Assembly (NCBI GenBank): GCA_016235765.1
Contig: JACRIZ010000006.1
Location: 37,078 to 101,077 of the forward strand
Direction of reading: 5' to 3'
Source: Rhodocyclales bacterium
Lineage (GTDB): Bacteria > Pseudomonadota > Gammaproteobacteria > Burkholderiales > Rhodocyclaceae
Length of the DNA stretch: 64,000 nucleotides
The translations under genes and the position numbers were made by a program. The notes under the pieces were generated by a model. The model did not search any database. It was not told the origin of the DNA and was given only the letters and a program-made list of their open reading frames with translations. This document shows positions 37,373 to 45,786 of the stretch, piece after piece (position 1 is the stretch's first letter; the number at the start of each line of letters is the position of its first letter).

Positions 37373-38038
37373 CTAGAACGGCAGTACGTTCAGGAAAATG
37401 CGGGTCAGCCAGCCGGGGGTATTGGCGCTGTCGAGGCTGCCATTGGCCTTGAACTCCATGCGCGCGTCCGCGACCTGGGTCGACTGAACGGTATTGGCGC
37501 CCGTAATGGTGTTGGGATTGACGACGCCCGAGAAGCGGATGAATTCCTCGCCGTCCTTCAGGCCCAGTTGCTTCTCGCCGGATACCAGCAGGTTGCCGTT
37601 CGGATAGACGTCGATCACGGTCACCGTGATCGTACTGATGAAGTCGTTGCTCGACGTGTTCGAGCCGGTGCCGCCGAACTTGTTGCTGCTATCCACGCCC
37701 AGCGTCATGCCCTGCGCGCCCTTGAACGGCAGGTTGACGACGCTGGGCACGGAGACGTCCATGGCCTGGCTGCGCTCGGCCTTGGTGTCGGACTTCTTCG
37801 ACGCCTGCGTCTTTTCGACGATGTTGATGGTCAGCGTATCGCCGACGAAGCGGGCGCGCCGGTCCTCGAACAGCGGCCGGCTGCTGGTCACGTTGAATAT
37901 GGCGCCGTTGCCCTGGGCGGACAGATCCTTCGGTTCCGGGCGCACGCTCATCGGCTGATGGACGACGGTGCCCGGTGTGGTCGAAACGCAGCCGGTCAAG
38001 GCAATGACGGCGATCCAGATGGCCAGGAGCTTGTTCAT
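37373..38038 (-). CDS. flgH: Flagellar L-ring lipoprotein FlgH
   Basis: FlgH forms the outer-membrane ring. The 221-residue lipoprotein has a lipobox ALTGC (C17) and the FlgH segments GAIFNVTSSRPLFEDRRAR, VGDTLTINIVEKTQASKKSD and NGNLLVSGEKQL. Order flgG-flgH-flgI is standard. Confidence 0.97.
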   Translation of the reverse strand: MNKLLAIWIAVIALTGCVSTTPGTVVHQPMSVRPEPKDLSAQGNGAIFNVTSSRPLFEDRRARFVGDTLTINIVEKTQASKKSDTKAERSQAMDVSVPSVVNLPFKGAQGMTLGVDSSNKFGGTGSNTSSNDFISTITVTVIDVYPNGNLLVSGEKQLGLKDGEEFIRFSGVVNPNTITGANTVQSTQVADARMEFKANGSLDSANTPGWLTRIFLNVLPF

Positions 38039-38049
38039 GATGTCACCGA

Positions 38050-38832
38050 TCAGAGTTGGCTCAGACGCCCAAGCATGGCATCGGAGGTCTGGATCGCCTT
38101 CGAATTCAATTCGTAGGCGCGCTGCGTCTGGATCATCGAAACCAGTTCCTCGGCTACGTTGACGTTCGAAGTCTCGACATAATTCTGGTTGAGCAGGCCG
38201 GTACCGTTGCTGCCCGGTGTATTGGGCGTCGGCGTTCCCGACGAGGCGGTCTCGACATAGAGATTCTCGCCCGCGCTTTGCAGGCCGCCGACGTTGACGA
38301 AGCTGGCGAGCTGGATGGTGCCCACCTGGGTAGCCGCCGTGGTGCCGGCAGTAATCACCGAGACGATGCCGTCGCGGCTGACGGTGATCGACGTGGTGTT
38401 GGAGGGAATCGTGATCGCCGGCGACAGCGGATAGCCGCTGGCGGTGACGATCTGCCCCGTGCTGTCCATCTGGAAGGCACCGTCGCGCGTATAGGCCAGC
38501 GTGCCATCGGGCATCTGGATCTGGAAGAAGCCCTGGCCGTTGATGGCGATATCCAGCGGATTGCCGGTATTTTGCAGGCTGCCCTGCGTGAAGATGTGTT
38601 CGGTGGCGATCGGGCGCACGCCCGTTCCGAGCATCAGGCCGGACGGAATGGTCGTCTGTTGCGATGACGCGGCGCCGGGCTGGCGCAGGGTCTGGTAGAG
38701 GAGATCCTCGAACACCGCCCGCGAACGCTTGTAGCCGTTGGTGCTGACGTTGGCGAGGTTGTTGGAGATCACGTCGAGTTGCGTCTGCTGCGCATCGAGA
38801 CCTGTCTTGGCAATCCAGAGTGAGCGGATCAT
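38050..38832 (-). CDS. flgG: Distal rod protein FlgG
   Basis: FlgG is the distal rod subunit. The 260-residue protein has the rod N-terminus ([40 protein letters not shown]), the central [15 protein letters not shown] and the C-terminal [21 protein letters not shown]. Normal length for the family. Confidence 0.97.
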   Translation of the reverse strand: MIRSLWIAKTGLDAQQTQLDVISNNLANVSTNGYKRSRAVFEDLLYQTLRQPGAASSQQTTIPSGLMLGTGVRPIATEHIFTQGSLQNTGNPLDIAINGQGFFQIQMPDGTLAYTRDGAFQMDSTGQIVTASGYPLSPAITIPSNTTSITVSRDGIVSVITAGTTAATQVGTIQLASFVNVGGLQSAGENLYVETASSGTPTPNTPGSNGTGLLNQNYVETSNVNVAEELVSMIQTQRAYELNSKAIQTSDAMLGRLSQL

Positions 38833-38843
38833 GTTGAGTCTTT

Positions 38844-39596
38844 CTAGCGAGCTGAAATCACTTGGGCCGCCGCCCGGTCGTTCTGGTCGGCGGACTGCAA
38901 CATCTTCACCTGCATCTCGAACTGGCGCGCCAGCGAAATCATCGTCACCATCTGTTCCACCGGATTGACGTTGCTGCCTTCCAGGTAGCCGTTGGCTGCC
39001 TTGACGTTCTCATCGATCGGGGCCGCATCGCCGCCGCGCATGCGGAAGAAGCCGTCTGCGCCCCGCACCAGCTCGGCTTCGTCCGGGTTGGCCAGCTTGA
39101 TGCGGCCGATGTTGTTGACCGTGTTCTGGGCGCCGCTTTCCGGAATCACCGAGACCGTGCCGTCGCGGCCGATGCTGATCTTCACCTCGGGCGGCACGGT
39201 GAGCGAGCCGCCGTCGCCCTGCACGGGCAGGCCGCCACGGGTTTGCAGCACACCATTCACGGACAGCTCAAGGCTGCCGTTGCGCGTGTACCCTTCCGAG
39301 CCGTCCGGCAGTTGCACTGCGAGCCAGCCCTTGCCATCGATCGCGACATCGAGACTGCGGCCGGTATATTGCATCGAGCCGGGCGTGTAGTCGGTATTGA
39401 CGCTGGCATCGACCACGAAGGCGCGGGTGGCCAGCGGCGCAGGCACGTTCGTCGACTGCACGGGCACCGCCCGCAGGCGGTGCTCCTCGGCACGATAGCC
39501 CGTCGAGGTGACGTTGGCCAGGTTGTGGGCGACGGCTGCCTGCCGCCCCATCGTCTGGGCGGCGCCGGTCATCGCGGTGTAGATCAGGCGGTCCAT
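38844..39596 (-). CDS. flgF: Proximal rod protein FlgF
   Basis: FlgF is a proximal rod protein. The 250-residue product begins [20 protein letters not shown] with the rod motif [15 protein letters not shown], has the middle segment [15 protein letters not shown], and ends with [21 protein letters not shown]. It sits between flgE and flgG as expected. Confidence 0.97.
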   Translation of the reverse strand: MDRLIYTAMTGAAQTMGRQAAVAHNLANVTSTGYRAEEHRLRAVPVQSTNVPAPLATRAFVVDASVNTDYTPGSMQYTGRSLDVAIDGKGWLAVQLPDGSEGYTRNGSLELSVNGVLQTRGGLPVQGDGGSLTVPPEVKISIGRDGTVSVIPESGAQNTVNNIGRIKLANPDEAELVRGADGFFRMRGGDAAPIDENVKAANGYLEGSNVNPVEQMVTMISLARQFEMQVKMLQSADQNDRAAAQVISAR

Positions 39597-39621
39597 GGAG
39601 GCGTCCCGTCAGGGCTGATTA

Positions 39622-40923
39622 TCAGCGCAGATTCACCAGCGTCTGCAGGACCTGGTCCTGCGTCTTGATGGTCTGGGCGTTGGCCTGATAGACACGCTGC
39701 TGGGTGATCATGTTGACCAGTTCCGCCGTCAGGTCGACGTTGGAGTCCTCCAGTGCCGAAGACTGCAGCGGGCCGTATTGGCCGCTCGATCCGGGAGCAC
39801 CGTCCATCTCGGCCCCCGAGTTCGCCGTGGCCGACCACAGGTTGTTGCCCATCGGTTGCAGGCCCTGGGGATTGCGGAAGCTGGCGAGAATCACCTGGCC
39901 GAGGTTGCGCGACTGGCCATTCGTATACTTGCCGAGCACCACGCCGTCGTCGCCGACGGTAAAGCCCGCCAGCTTGCCCGAGGCAAAGCCGTCCTGGGTC
40001 AGCGAGTTCACCGTGAAGAGCGAACCGAACTGGGTGGTACCGCTGAAGCTGACCGGGAAGGACATCGGATCGACGCCGCCGGCATAACCGAGCTGCGCGT
40101 CAGTAATTGCCTGCGTCGGCGATGCGCCGGCGGCGACCGAACCGTCGGTGTTGAAGGTCAGCGTGGTCAAAGGCGTGACCCCACCGCCCGACAGGTCGGT
40201 GAAAGTCGGGGTTGCGCCAGCCGGGTTGGCGACGGTCGCATAGACGCGCCAGTTGTTGGTCGCCGGCGCGGTGGCCTTCACGAAATAGAGCGTATAGGTG
40301 TGCGGATTGCCCAGGCTGTCGTAGGTCGTCACGGCAGTGGACTTGTTGTAGGTCGTGGCATCGGCGAAGTTGAATGCGCCGCCGATCGGTGACGCCTCGC
40401 GCGAATCGAGGTTCATGCTCGCCACGACACCGGTGCCGGCCGTGCTGGCGCCGGTCGCCTGCGGCGCGGCGTCGGAACTCGAACTGGAATTGAACAGGCG
40501 CAAGGCAACCAGCGGCGGATTGATCACGCCATTGACGTCTGCGGCATAGCCGGTCAGTTGATAGCCGCTGGCATTGACGATGTAGCCGTCCTTGTCGAGC
40601 TGGAACTGGCCGTTGCGGGAAAAGACCACGTCGCCCGTGGCGCCCTGCATGCGGAAGAAGCCGCCGCCGTTGATCGCCATGTCGAGCGGGTTGCTGGTGA
40701 CGCTGATGTTGCCCTGGGTGAATTGCTGGGCAACGGTAGCGACCTTGGCACCCAGACCGATCGGCGACGAGCCGGCGCCGGACAGCGAGGCGGCAAAGAC
40801 GTCGGCGAACTGGGTGGTCGCCAGCTTGTAGCCGACGGTTCCCGAGTTGGCGATGTTGTTGCCAACGGTATCGAGCGCCTTCGATGAGGTATTGAGACCG
40901 CTAAGACCTTGTTGGAAGCTCAT
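39622..40923 (-). CDS. flgE: Flagellar hook protein FlgE
   Basis: FlgE is the hook subunit. The 433-residue protein has the N-terminal motif MSFQQGLSGLNTSSKALDTV and NNIANSGTVGYK, the conserved NPLDMAINGGGFFRMQ, and the C-terminal DSNVDLTAELVNMITQQRVYQ. The middle domain is longer and more variable than in rod proteins, as usual for hooks. Confidence 0.97.
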   Translation of the reverse strand: MSFQQGLSGLNTSSKALDTVGNNIANSGTVGYKLATTQFADVFAASLSGAGSSPIGLGAKVATVAQQFTQGNISVTSNPLDMAINGGGFFRMQGATGDVVFSRNGQFQLDKDGYIVNASGYQLTGYAADVNGVINPPLVALRLFNSSSSSDAAPQATGASTAGTGVVASMNLDSREASPIGGAFNFADATTYNKSTAVTTYDSLGNPHTYTLYFVKATAPATNNWRVYATVANPAGATPTFTDLSGGGVTPLTTLTFNTDGSVAAGASPTQAITDAQLGYAGGVDPMSFPVSFSGTTQFGSLFTVNSLTQDGFASGKLAGFTVGDDGVVLGKYTNGQSRNLGQVILASFRNPQGLQPMGNNLWSATANSGAEMDGAPGSSGQYGPLQSSALEDSNVDLTAELVNMITQQRVYQANAQTIKTQDQVLQTLVNLR

Positions 40924-40936
40924 GGTGCCACTCCTG

Positions 40937-41620
40937 TCAGAGAATCTGTTTCACGTCGTCCATGGTGAACAAGCCCATCGAACCCAGGTCGAGCGTGAAG
41001 CCGTTGCCGCCGTTGATCACGCTGCGCACGACACCGAGGTTGAGAGCCGTCGTCGTTACCTTGTCCTCGCCGGCCGTAGCGGCCACCGAGATGCTGTAGC
41101 TGCCATCCGCGGCCTTCGCGCCGCTGTCCGTCGCACCGTCCCAGGTGAAGTTGTGCAGGCCGGCATCCAGGTCGCCGAGTGTCAGCGTGCGCTGGACCAC
41201 TCCGTTGCTGTCGCTGATGGTCACCTTCACCGTGTCCGCGTCGCCATCGAGCAGGAAGCCGCCCACACCGGCGCCCGAAGACAGCGTCAGACCGCTGCCC
41301 GGGACCATCACCGCCTCGCCGACCAGCGCCGCGGCCTGCGTCGTCTGGCTGTCGCGCGAGCCCTGCAGCAGGGTCTTCATCGTCGCATTCAGGCTTTCGA
41401 TGCCGCTCACCGTGCTGATCTGCGCCATTTGCGAGGTAATCTCGGCGTTGTCCATCGGGTTGAGCGGATCCTGGTTCTTCAACTGGGTCGTCAGCAGCTT
41501 CAGGAAGCGGTTCTCCGTGGCCGAGATGGCACGCTGGGCTGCAGTCGTGGATGGCTTGCCATTGACGCTGTCGATCAGCGACTGGTAGTAATTGCTGGTG
41601 CTTGCGGCTGTCGTTGTCAT
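40937..41620 (-). CDS. flgD: Hook-capping protein FlgD
   Basis: FlgD is the hook-assembly scaffold. The 227-residue protein has the N-terminal export/cap region (ENRFLKLLTTQLKNQDPLNP, MDNAEITSQMAQISTV) and the C-terminal FlgD Ig/Tudor-like domain (TLGDLDAGLHNFTWDG; GSYSISVAATAG). It lies between flgC and flgE. Confidence 0.97.
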   Translation of the reverse strand: MTTTAASTSNYYQSLIDSVNGKPSTTAAQRAISATENRFLKLLTTQLKNQDPLNPMDNAEITSQMAQISTVSGIESLNATMKTLLQGSRDSQTTQAAALVGEAVMVPGSGLTLSSGAGVGGFLLDGDADTVKVTISDSNGVVQRTLTLGDLDAGLHNFTWDGATDSGAKAADGSYSISVAATAGEDKVTTTALNLGVVRSVINGGNGFTLDLGSMGLFTMDDVKQIL

Positions 41621-41629
41621 GTCGATTCC

Positions 41630-42034
41630 TTACGAGGCGAGCGCCAGGGTCTTCACCAGCAGTGCCTTGGCAGCACTCATGATCTCGGCGTTGGTTTGAT
41701 AGGCGCGCGATGCCGAAATCATGTTGGTCATTTCCTCGACCACATTGACGTTCGGCATCTCCACATAGCCCTGCTCATTTGCGGCGGGGCTCTTCGGGTC
41801 GTACACCATGCGCCCGGGCGCGGCGCTGGCGACGATGCCGGTGACGCGCACGCCGACGCCGCCATCGGGCGTGACCGGCATCGCCTGGAACACCACCTGC
41901 TTGGCGCGATAGGGCTTGCCGTCCGCGTCGGCGACGCTGTCGGCGTTCGCCAGATTGCTGGCGGTCGCATTGAGGCGCGCCGACTGGGCGGTCAGGGCCG
42001 AACCAGCGATGCTCATGACGTTGAAGAGGCTCAT
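41630..42034 (-). CDS. flgC: Proximal rod protein FlgC
   Basis: FlgC is a proximal rod protein of 134 residues. It has MSLFNVMSIAGSALTAQSAR, the rod motif ATASNLANADSVADADGKPYRAK in shortened form, and the C-terminal MPNVNVVEEMTNMISASRAYQTN. It follows flgB with one base between stop and start. Confidence 0.97.
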   Translation of the reverse strand: MSLFNVMSIAGSALTAQSARLNATASNLANADSVADADGKPYRAKQVVFQAMPVTPDGGVGVRVTGIVASAAPGRMVYDPKSPAANEQGYVEMPNVNVVEEMTNMISASRAYQTNAEIMSAAKALLVKTLALAS

Positions 42035-42035
42035 G

Positions 42036-42452
42036 TCATTGTCCCGTGATGGCGGTCTGCATGCGGCGGAACTCTTCGCGGACGAAAGTCAGCGCCGATT
42101 CCAGTTGCACGGCATTCTCGGCAAACGCGCCGCGCTCGACGTCCATGTTGACCGTGTTGCCGTCCACGTTGGCCTGATACTCGGTGCGATATTGGACATT
42201 CACTCCCGCGGGAACCTTGCCCATGCCGCTCGAGTCCTGGGCGGACAGATGGCGCTCGGAAGTCTTGGCGATGGTGAAGCCGGCGCGCCCGGCTTTGGCA
42301 TTCTCGAGAGCCGACGAGAAATCGAAATCGCGCGCCTTGTAGTTCGGGGTATCGGCATTGGCAATGTTGGAGGCGAGCACTTCCTGGCGATAGGCGCGCA
42401 GGTTGGCGACGTTCCGTAGTGTTCCCAAAGTCTGGTCGATACCGCTGAGCAT
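42036..42452 (-). CDS. flgB: Proximal rod protein FlgB
   Basis: FlgB is the first rod protein after FliE. The ATG at 42452, giving MLSGIDQTLGTLRNVANLRA, is chosen over an upstream in-frame start. The family begins here, AGGGG lies 5 bases before it, and the upstream extension would run through the sigma-54 promoter. The 138-residue product has VLASNIANADTPNYKARDFDF and the C-terminal NAVQLESALTFVREEFRRMQ. It heads flgBCDEFGHIJ. Confidence 0.96.
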   Translation of the reverse strand: MLSGIDQTLGTLRNVANLRAYRQEVLASNIANADTPNYKARDFDFSSALENAKAGRAGFTIAKTSERHLSAQDSSGMGKVPAGVNVQYRTEYQANVDGNTVNMDVERGAFAENAVQLESALTFVREEFRRMQTAITGQ

Positions 42453-42483
42453 GTTGGCCCCTTTATTCGTGCCCCGACCTCTA

Positions 42484-42499
42484 TGCAGCAACCGTGCCA
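42484..42499 (-). promoter_or_regulatory. Sigma-54 promoter of flgBCDEFGHIJ
   Basis: On the minus strand TGGCACGGTTGCTGCA has the exact -24 half TGGCACG, 10 bases from GG to GC, and CTGCA in place of TTGCA. The predicted start near 42473 leaves a leader of about 20 bases to the flgB ATG. Confidence 0.85.
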
Positions 42500-42594
42500 G
42501 ACCCGGAATCCCGCTTGGCACCGCGCCGCCCCGGGAAGAGCGCCGGCGTTGCCGACGACATTCGGCCAACTTGCCGGCAACTCGGGCGATGCGG

Positions 42595-42609
42595 CGGCAA
42601 ATCTTGCCG
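42595..42609. promoter_or_regulatory. Dyad CGGCAA-ATC-TTGCCG between flgB and flgA
   Basis: This is an exact copy of the flagellar dyad, about 125 bases upstream of the predicted flgB start and 62 bases upstream of flgA. Outer arms extend it imperfectly (CGGGCGA on the left, TCGCCCG on the right). A shorter related palindrome, TTGCCGGCAA, lies at 42571-42580. The distance to flgB is typical of an upstream enhancer. Confidence 0.65.
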
Positions 42610-42670
42610 TCGCCCGAACTTCCTCGGAGTCGCTATTGCCTCGCCGGGGTGAGCGTGTTTGAATCGGTCC

Positions 42671-43366
42671 ATGAGACTTGGAGTTTCGGCGTTCGCAAGC
42701 TTCGTTCTGCTGTTGGGCTTTCCGGCAACCGACCTTCTTGCCCGGCAGGATCCGGCGCCAGTAAGGGCCGCCATCGACGCCTTCCTCAAGGCTCAGGTGC
42801 TGGGGTTGCCCGGCGAAGTCAGCTACACGATAGGCAGCCTCGCTCCCGACAACCGCCTTCGCCCCTGCTCCGCATTCGAGGTGGGCATGCCGGCCGGCGC
42901 CAAGGCCTGGGGACGCACCAGCGTCGCGGTACGCTGTCAGGAAGCGCGCGGCTGGGCGATCTTCGTTCCCGTGCATATCCGGGTCGTCGCCGATTATCTG
43001 GTCACGGCAATGCCCCTCGCCCAGGGTCAGACCGTGACTGCCGGCGATCTGGCACGCCAGCGCGGCGACCTGTCGAACCTGCCCGTCGGCGTCCTGACCG
43101 ACGAACGGGAGGCGTTGGGCAGAACCGCGTCCATGTCCATCGCGGCGGGTCGCCCCGTGCGCGGCGACATGTTGCGCCAGCCGGTCGTCATCCAGCAGAA
43201 CCAGACCGTCAAGGTCATTTCGCGCGGTCCCGGATTCCAGGTGAGCAACGAGGGAAAAGCACTAACCAACGGTCTGGACGGTCAAATTGTGCAGGTTCGT
43301 CTGACCAACGGGCAGGTGGTCAGCGGCATTGCCCGCACCGGCGGTATAGTCGAAATGGGGTTCTGA
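42671..43366 (+). CDS. flgA: P-ring assembly chaperone FlgA
   Basis: FlgA is the periplasmic chaperone for FlgI. The 231-residue precursor from the ATG at 42671 has a signal peptide (MRLGVSAFASFVLLLGFPAT) and a C-terminal SAF domain (VTAMPLAQGQTVTAGDLARQRGDL as separate stretches; GRPVRGDMLRQPVVIQQNQ; VIARGPGF-like VISRGPGFQVSNEGKAL). A TTG 12 bases upstream is possible. It is divergent from flgB and followed by flgM and flgN. Confidence 0.95.
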   Translation: MRLGVSAFASFVLLLGFPATDLLARQDPAPVRAAIDAFLKAQVLGLPGEVSYTIGSLAPDNRLRPCSAFEVGMPAGAKAWGRTSVAVRCQEARGWAIFVPVHIRVVADYLVTAMPLAQGQTVTAGDLARQRGDLSNLPVGVLTDEREALGRTASMSIAAGRPVRGDMLRQPVVIQQNQTVKVISRGPGFQVSNEGKALTNGLDGQIVQVRLTNGQVVSGIARTGGIVEMGF

Positions 43367-43457
43367 TGTAGAATCAATGCATTAGATTGCACCACTCAAG
43401 TTTTCCGAGGATAGACCGTAGAAACTGTCAATCCCGCAAAGCGGAAAAGGAATCATC

Positions 43458-43757
43458 GTGAAGATCAATACGTCCATCCCGTCGGTCACCACCAATGAGG
43501 TCGCCGGCCACAGCAAACCGGTCGTCCAAGGCAACCGCAAGACGTCGGCTGCCGCCAGCGAACAGGTCGACCTGTCTTCCCTGGCTGCGCGCCTGCAGGA
43601 CGCCGGCGCGACGGCCGATGCCCCCGCCGTCGATGCGGCCCGTGTCTCGGAAATCAAGCAGGCAATCAGCGAGGGGCGTTTCCAGATCAATCCGGAACGG
43701 ATTGCCGACGGTCTCCTCGACAGCGTTCGCGAGATGCTGTCGCGACAGCAGGGCTGA
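43458..43757 (+). CDS. flgM: Anti-sigma-28 factor FlgM
   Basis: FlgM binds FliA until it is exported through the finished hook. The 99-residue protein has a disordered N-terminus and the C-terminal sigma-binding region (VDAARVSEIKQAISEGRFQI, NPERIADGLLDSVREML). The GTG start at 43458 is preceded by AAAGGA. A weak sigma-28-like sequence (TCAAGTTT at 43396, spacer 11, ACCGTAGA) lies upstream, but its -10 box is poor. Confidence 0.95.
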   Translation: MKINTSIPSVTTNEVAGHSKPVVQGNRKTSAAASEQVDLSSLAARLQDAGATADAPAVDAARVSEIKQAISEGRFQINPERIADGLLDSVREMLSRQQG

Positions 43758-43765
43758 GCATCATC

Positions 43766-44245
43766 GTGGCCGCGCCGGGCGAGCTGGGCAACATTGCCGG
43801 CCTGCTTGCGCAGGAGCTCCGGACGCTCGAATCATTCGTCACCCTGCTGCGCAGCGAGCAGGCGTTGCTGTCGTCGGGAGCCAACGAAGGACTGACCGCG
43901 CTCGCCGACGACAAGTCGCGGGCAGCAATCGAACTGGGTCGCCTTGCGAACTTGCGCGACCAGGCACTGGCCCGCCTTCACCTGCCGCCGGGGCGGGCAG
44001 GCATGGACGCCTGGACGCTGACCGATGCCGGCTCGGCCAGCCAGCGCGCCTGGGACCGCCTCCTGGCGCTCACCGCAGAGGCGCGGGCACTCAACGAAGC
44101 GAACGGCAAACTGATCGCTTTGCATCTGCAACACAATCGACAAGCCCTGTCCATCCTGATGGCTGCGGCAAACCAGACGGCAACTTACGGTCCCGATGGC
44201 CAGCCGCGTACCGGGTTGGGCGGTCGCACGCTGAGCTCCGCCTGA
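43766..44245 (+). CDS. flgN: Flagellar chaperone FlgN
   Basis: FlgN is the export chaperone of FlgK and FlgL. The 159-residue, mainly helical product (IAGLLAQELRTLESFVTLLR; LTALADDKSRAAIELGRLA; HLQHNRQALSILMAAANQTATYGPDGQP) starts at a GTG 9 bases after flgM. FlgN proteins share little sequence; the assignment uses the Tyr-Gly-Pro-Asp-Gly C-terminal motif and flgM-flgN order. Confidence 0.9.
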   Translation: MAAPGELGNIAGLLAQELRTLESFVTLLRSEQALLSSGANEGLTALADDKSRAAIELGRLANLRDQALARLHLPPGRAGMDAWTLTDAGSASQRAWDRLLALTAEARALNEANGKLIALHLQHNRQALSILMAAANQTATYGPDGQPRTGLGGRTLSSA

Positions 44246-44258
44246 ACCCGTCGCGCGA

Positions 44259-45038
44259 TCAGGGCAGCCGCGTTTCGACCGGGTTGTCGGGCACCCTGGA
44301 TTCGATCGTGATCGCCACCCGGCGGTTGCGGGCACGCCCCTCGGGCGTCGCGTTGTCATCGACCGGTCGTTGATCGGCATAGCCGGTAGCGGTCAGGCGG
44401 CGCGAATTGACGCCACTCTCGATGAACAAACGCACCACGCTCGACGCCCGCATTCCCGACAGTTCCCAGTTCGACGGAAACTGCGGCGTATTGATCGGCG
44501 TGTTGTCGGTATGCCCTTCGACGGTCACCGGAAAATCCGTCGGCGCCAGCACGTCGGCGACCGCCCGCAGTGCCTGCACAGCACCGACATCCAGCCGGGC
44601 ATCGCCAGGCGCGAACAGGACGCTCGCATTGATGTCGACCGTGATGCCGAGCGCTCCCTCGGTGATCCGGACCTGGCCTTCCTTGACCAGCGGCGCCAGG
44701 GCGGCATTGATCTCCTTGGCCATGTTGCGCAGCTTCTCTTTCTTGATTCGCTGCGTCTCGTCTGACTTGATGCCGAAATTGGGCCGCCGGAACGGAACCA
44801 CGATCGGCACCGGCGCATTCGGATTCACGGTCGCCTGAACGCCCGACGAAGTGCCGGGCACATGGCGAAAGGCGGATGACAGCGTATCCGACAAAACGCG
44901 ATACTTGCCCTCATTGACCTGGGAAATGGCGTACATGACCACGAAGAATGCGAACAGCAGGGTGATGAAGTCGGCGTAGGAAACGAGCCAGCGCTCATGG
45001 TTCTCCTGCTCATCGTCGGTCCGGCGATCGCGCGGCAT
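44259..45038 (-). CDS. motD: Second stator protein MotD (MotB family)
   Basis: MotD pairs with MotC as an alternative proton-driven stator. The 259-residue protein has one N-terminal membrane helix with the ion-binding aspartate in SYADFITLLFAFFVVMYAIS (D23) and a C-terminal OmpA-like peptidoglycan-binding domain (VEGHTDNTPI; NWELSGMRASSVVRLFI; ADQRPVDDNATPEGRARNRR). It lacks the basic N-terminal sequence of MotB. It is downstream of fliA and motC in one minus-strand operon. Confidence 0.93.
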   Translation of the reverse strand: MPRDRRTDDEQENHERWLVSYADFITLLFAFFVVMYAISQVNEGKYRVLSDTLSSAFRHVPGTSSGVQATVNPNAPVPIVVPFRRPNFGIKSDETQRIKKEKLRNMAKEINAALAPLVKEGQVRITEGALGITVDINASVLFAPGDARLDVGAVQALRAVADVLAPTDFPVTVEGHTDNTPINTPQFPSNWELSGMRASSVVRLFIESGVNSRRLTATGYADQRPVDDNATPEGRARNRRVAITIESRVPDNPVETRLP

Positions 45039-45040
45039 GA

Positions 45041-45781
45041 TCAGGTGAAATAGCCCTGCAGGCGGCTTTCGATCATCCGCGGATTGTCGCCGTTGGCGAT
45101 CCCGACCAGGCCGTCAACATACATCTCGCGCACCAGGGCGAGTTGATGGACGATGGCCATCAGCTTCTTCGCGATCGGCAGGAAGATCAGGTTGGCCGAA
45201 CCCACGCCGTAGATCGTCGCCACGAAAGCCACGGCAATGCCGCTGCCGAGCCGCGCCGGGTCGGACAGGTTTTCCATCACGTGGATCAGCCCCATGACCG
45301 CGCCCAGGATGCCGATGGTCGGTGCATACCCGCCGGCAGACTCCCAAACCCTGGCGGCCAGCCGCATCTGGGCCTCGTAGGTACCGATCTCCACCTCCAT
45401 CACGTCGCGCAGGCCGTCAGGCTCGGCGCCGTCGACCAGGAGTTGCAGTCCGCGCCTGACGAACGGATCCGGAACGTTCGGAATCTGCGCCTCGAGCGCC
45501 AGCAGGCCTTCCTTGCGCGCCACGTGGCTCCACTGGACGACCTGCCTGATCAGGTCGGCCGGCCTCAGTCTCGGCGGCGCAAAGACCCAGCGTATCATCC
45601 GCACCCCAAGGAAGAACGTACGCGGCGAACTCTGCAGCATCACGGCACCCAGGGTGCCGCCGATGACGATGAAGAAGGCAGTCGGCTGCACGAGCGAACT
45701 AACGCTTCCGCCCTCGAGTACCTGGCCAAGGACGATGGCCATGACTCCCAGCAACAGGCCCAGCACACTGATCTTGTCCAT
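45041..45781 (-). CDS. motC: Second stator protein MotC (MotA/PomA family)
   Basis: MotC is the four-helix stator subunit that contacts FliG. The 246-residue protein has the MotA-family features GVMAIVLGQVLEGG, FIVIGGTLGAVML, GGYAPTIGILGAVMGLIHVM and FVATIYGVGSANLIFLPIA. It is shorter than MotA at 59813-60670 and closer in length to PomA. It follows fliA by 5 bases. Confidence 0.93.
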   Translation of the reverse strand: MDKISVLGLLLGVMAIVLGQVLEGGSVSSLVQPTAFFIVIGGTLGAVMLQSSPRTFFLGVRMIRWVFAPPRLRPADLIRQVVQWSHVARKEGLLALEAQIPNVPDPFVRRGLQLLVDGAEPDGLRDVMEVEIGTYEAQMRLAARVWESAGGYAPTIGILGAVMGLIHVMENLSDPARLGSGIAVAFVATIYGVGSANLIFLPIAKKLMAIVHQLALVREMYVDGLVGIANGDNPRMIESRLQGYFT

Positions 45782-45786
45782 ATCGG

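Noticed and set aside
42453..42569. 39-residue N-terminal extension of flgB
   Set aside because: Arg-rich, would be translated through the sigma-54 promoter, and the family start with a good ribosome-binding site is at 42452.
43396..43422. Sigma-28 promoter before flgM
   Set aside because: The -35 box TCAAGTTT and spacing are good but the -10 ACCGTAGA matches only about half the consensus, so it is only mentioned under flgM.
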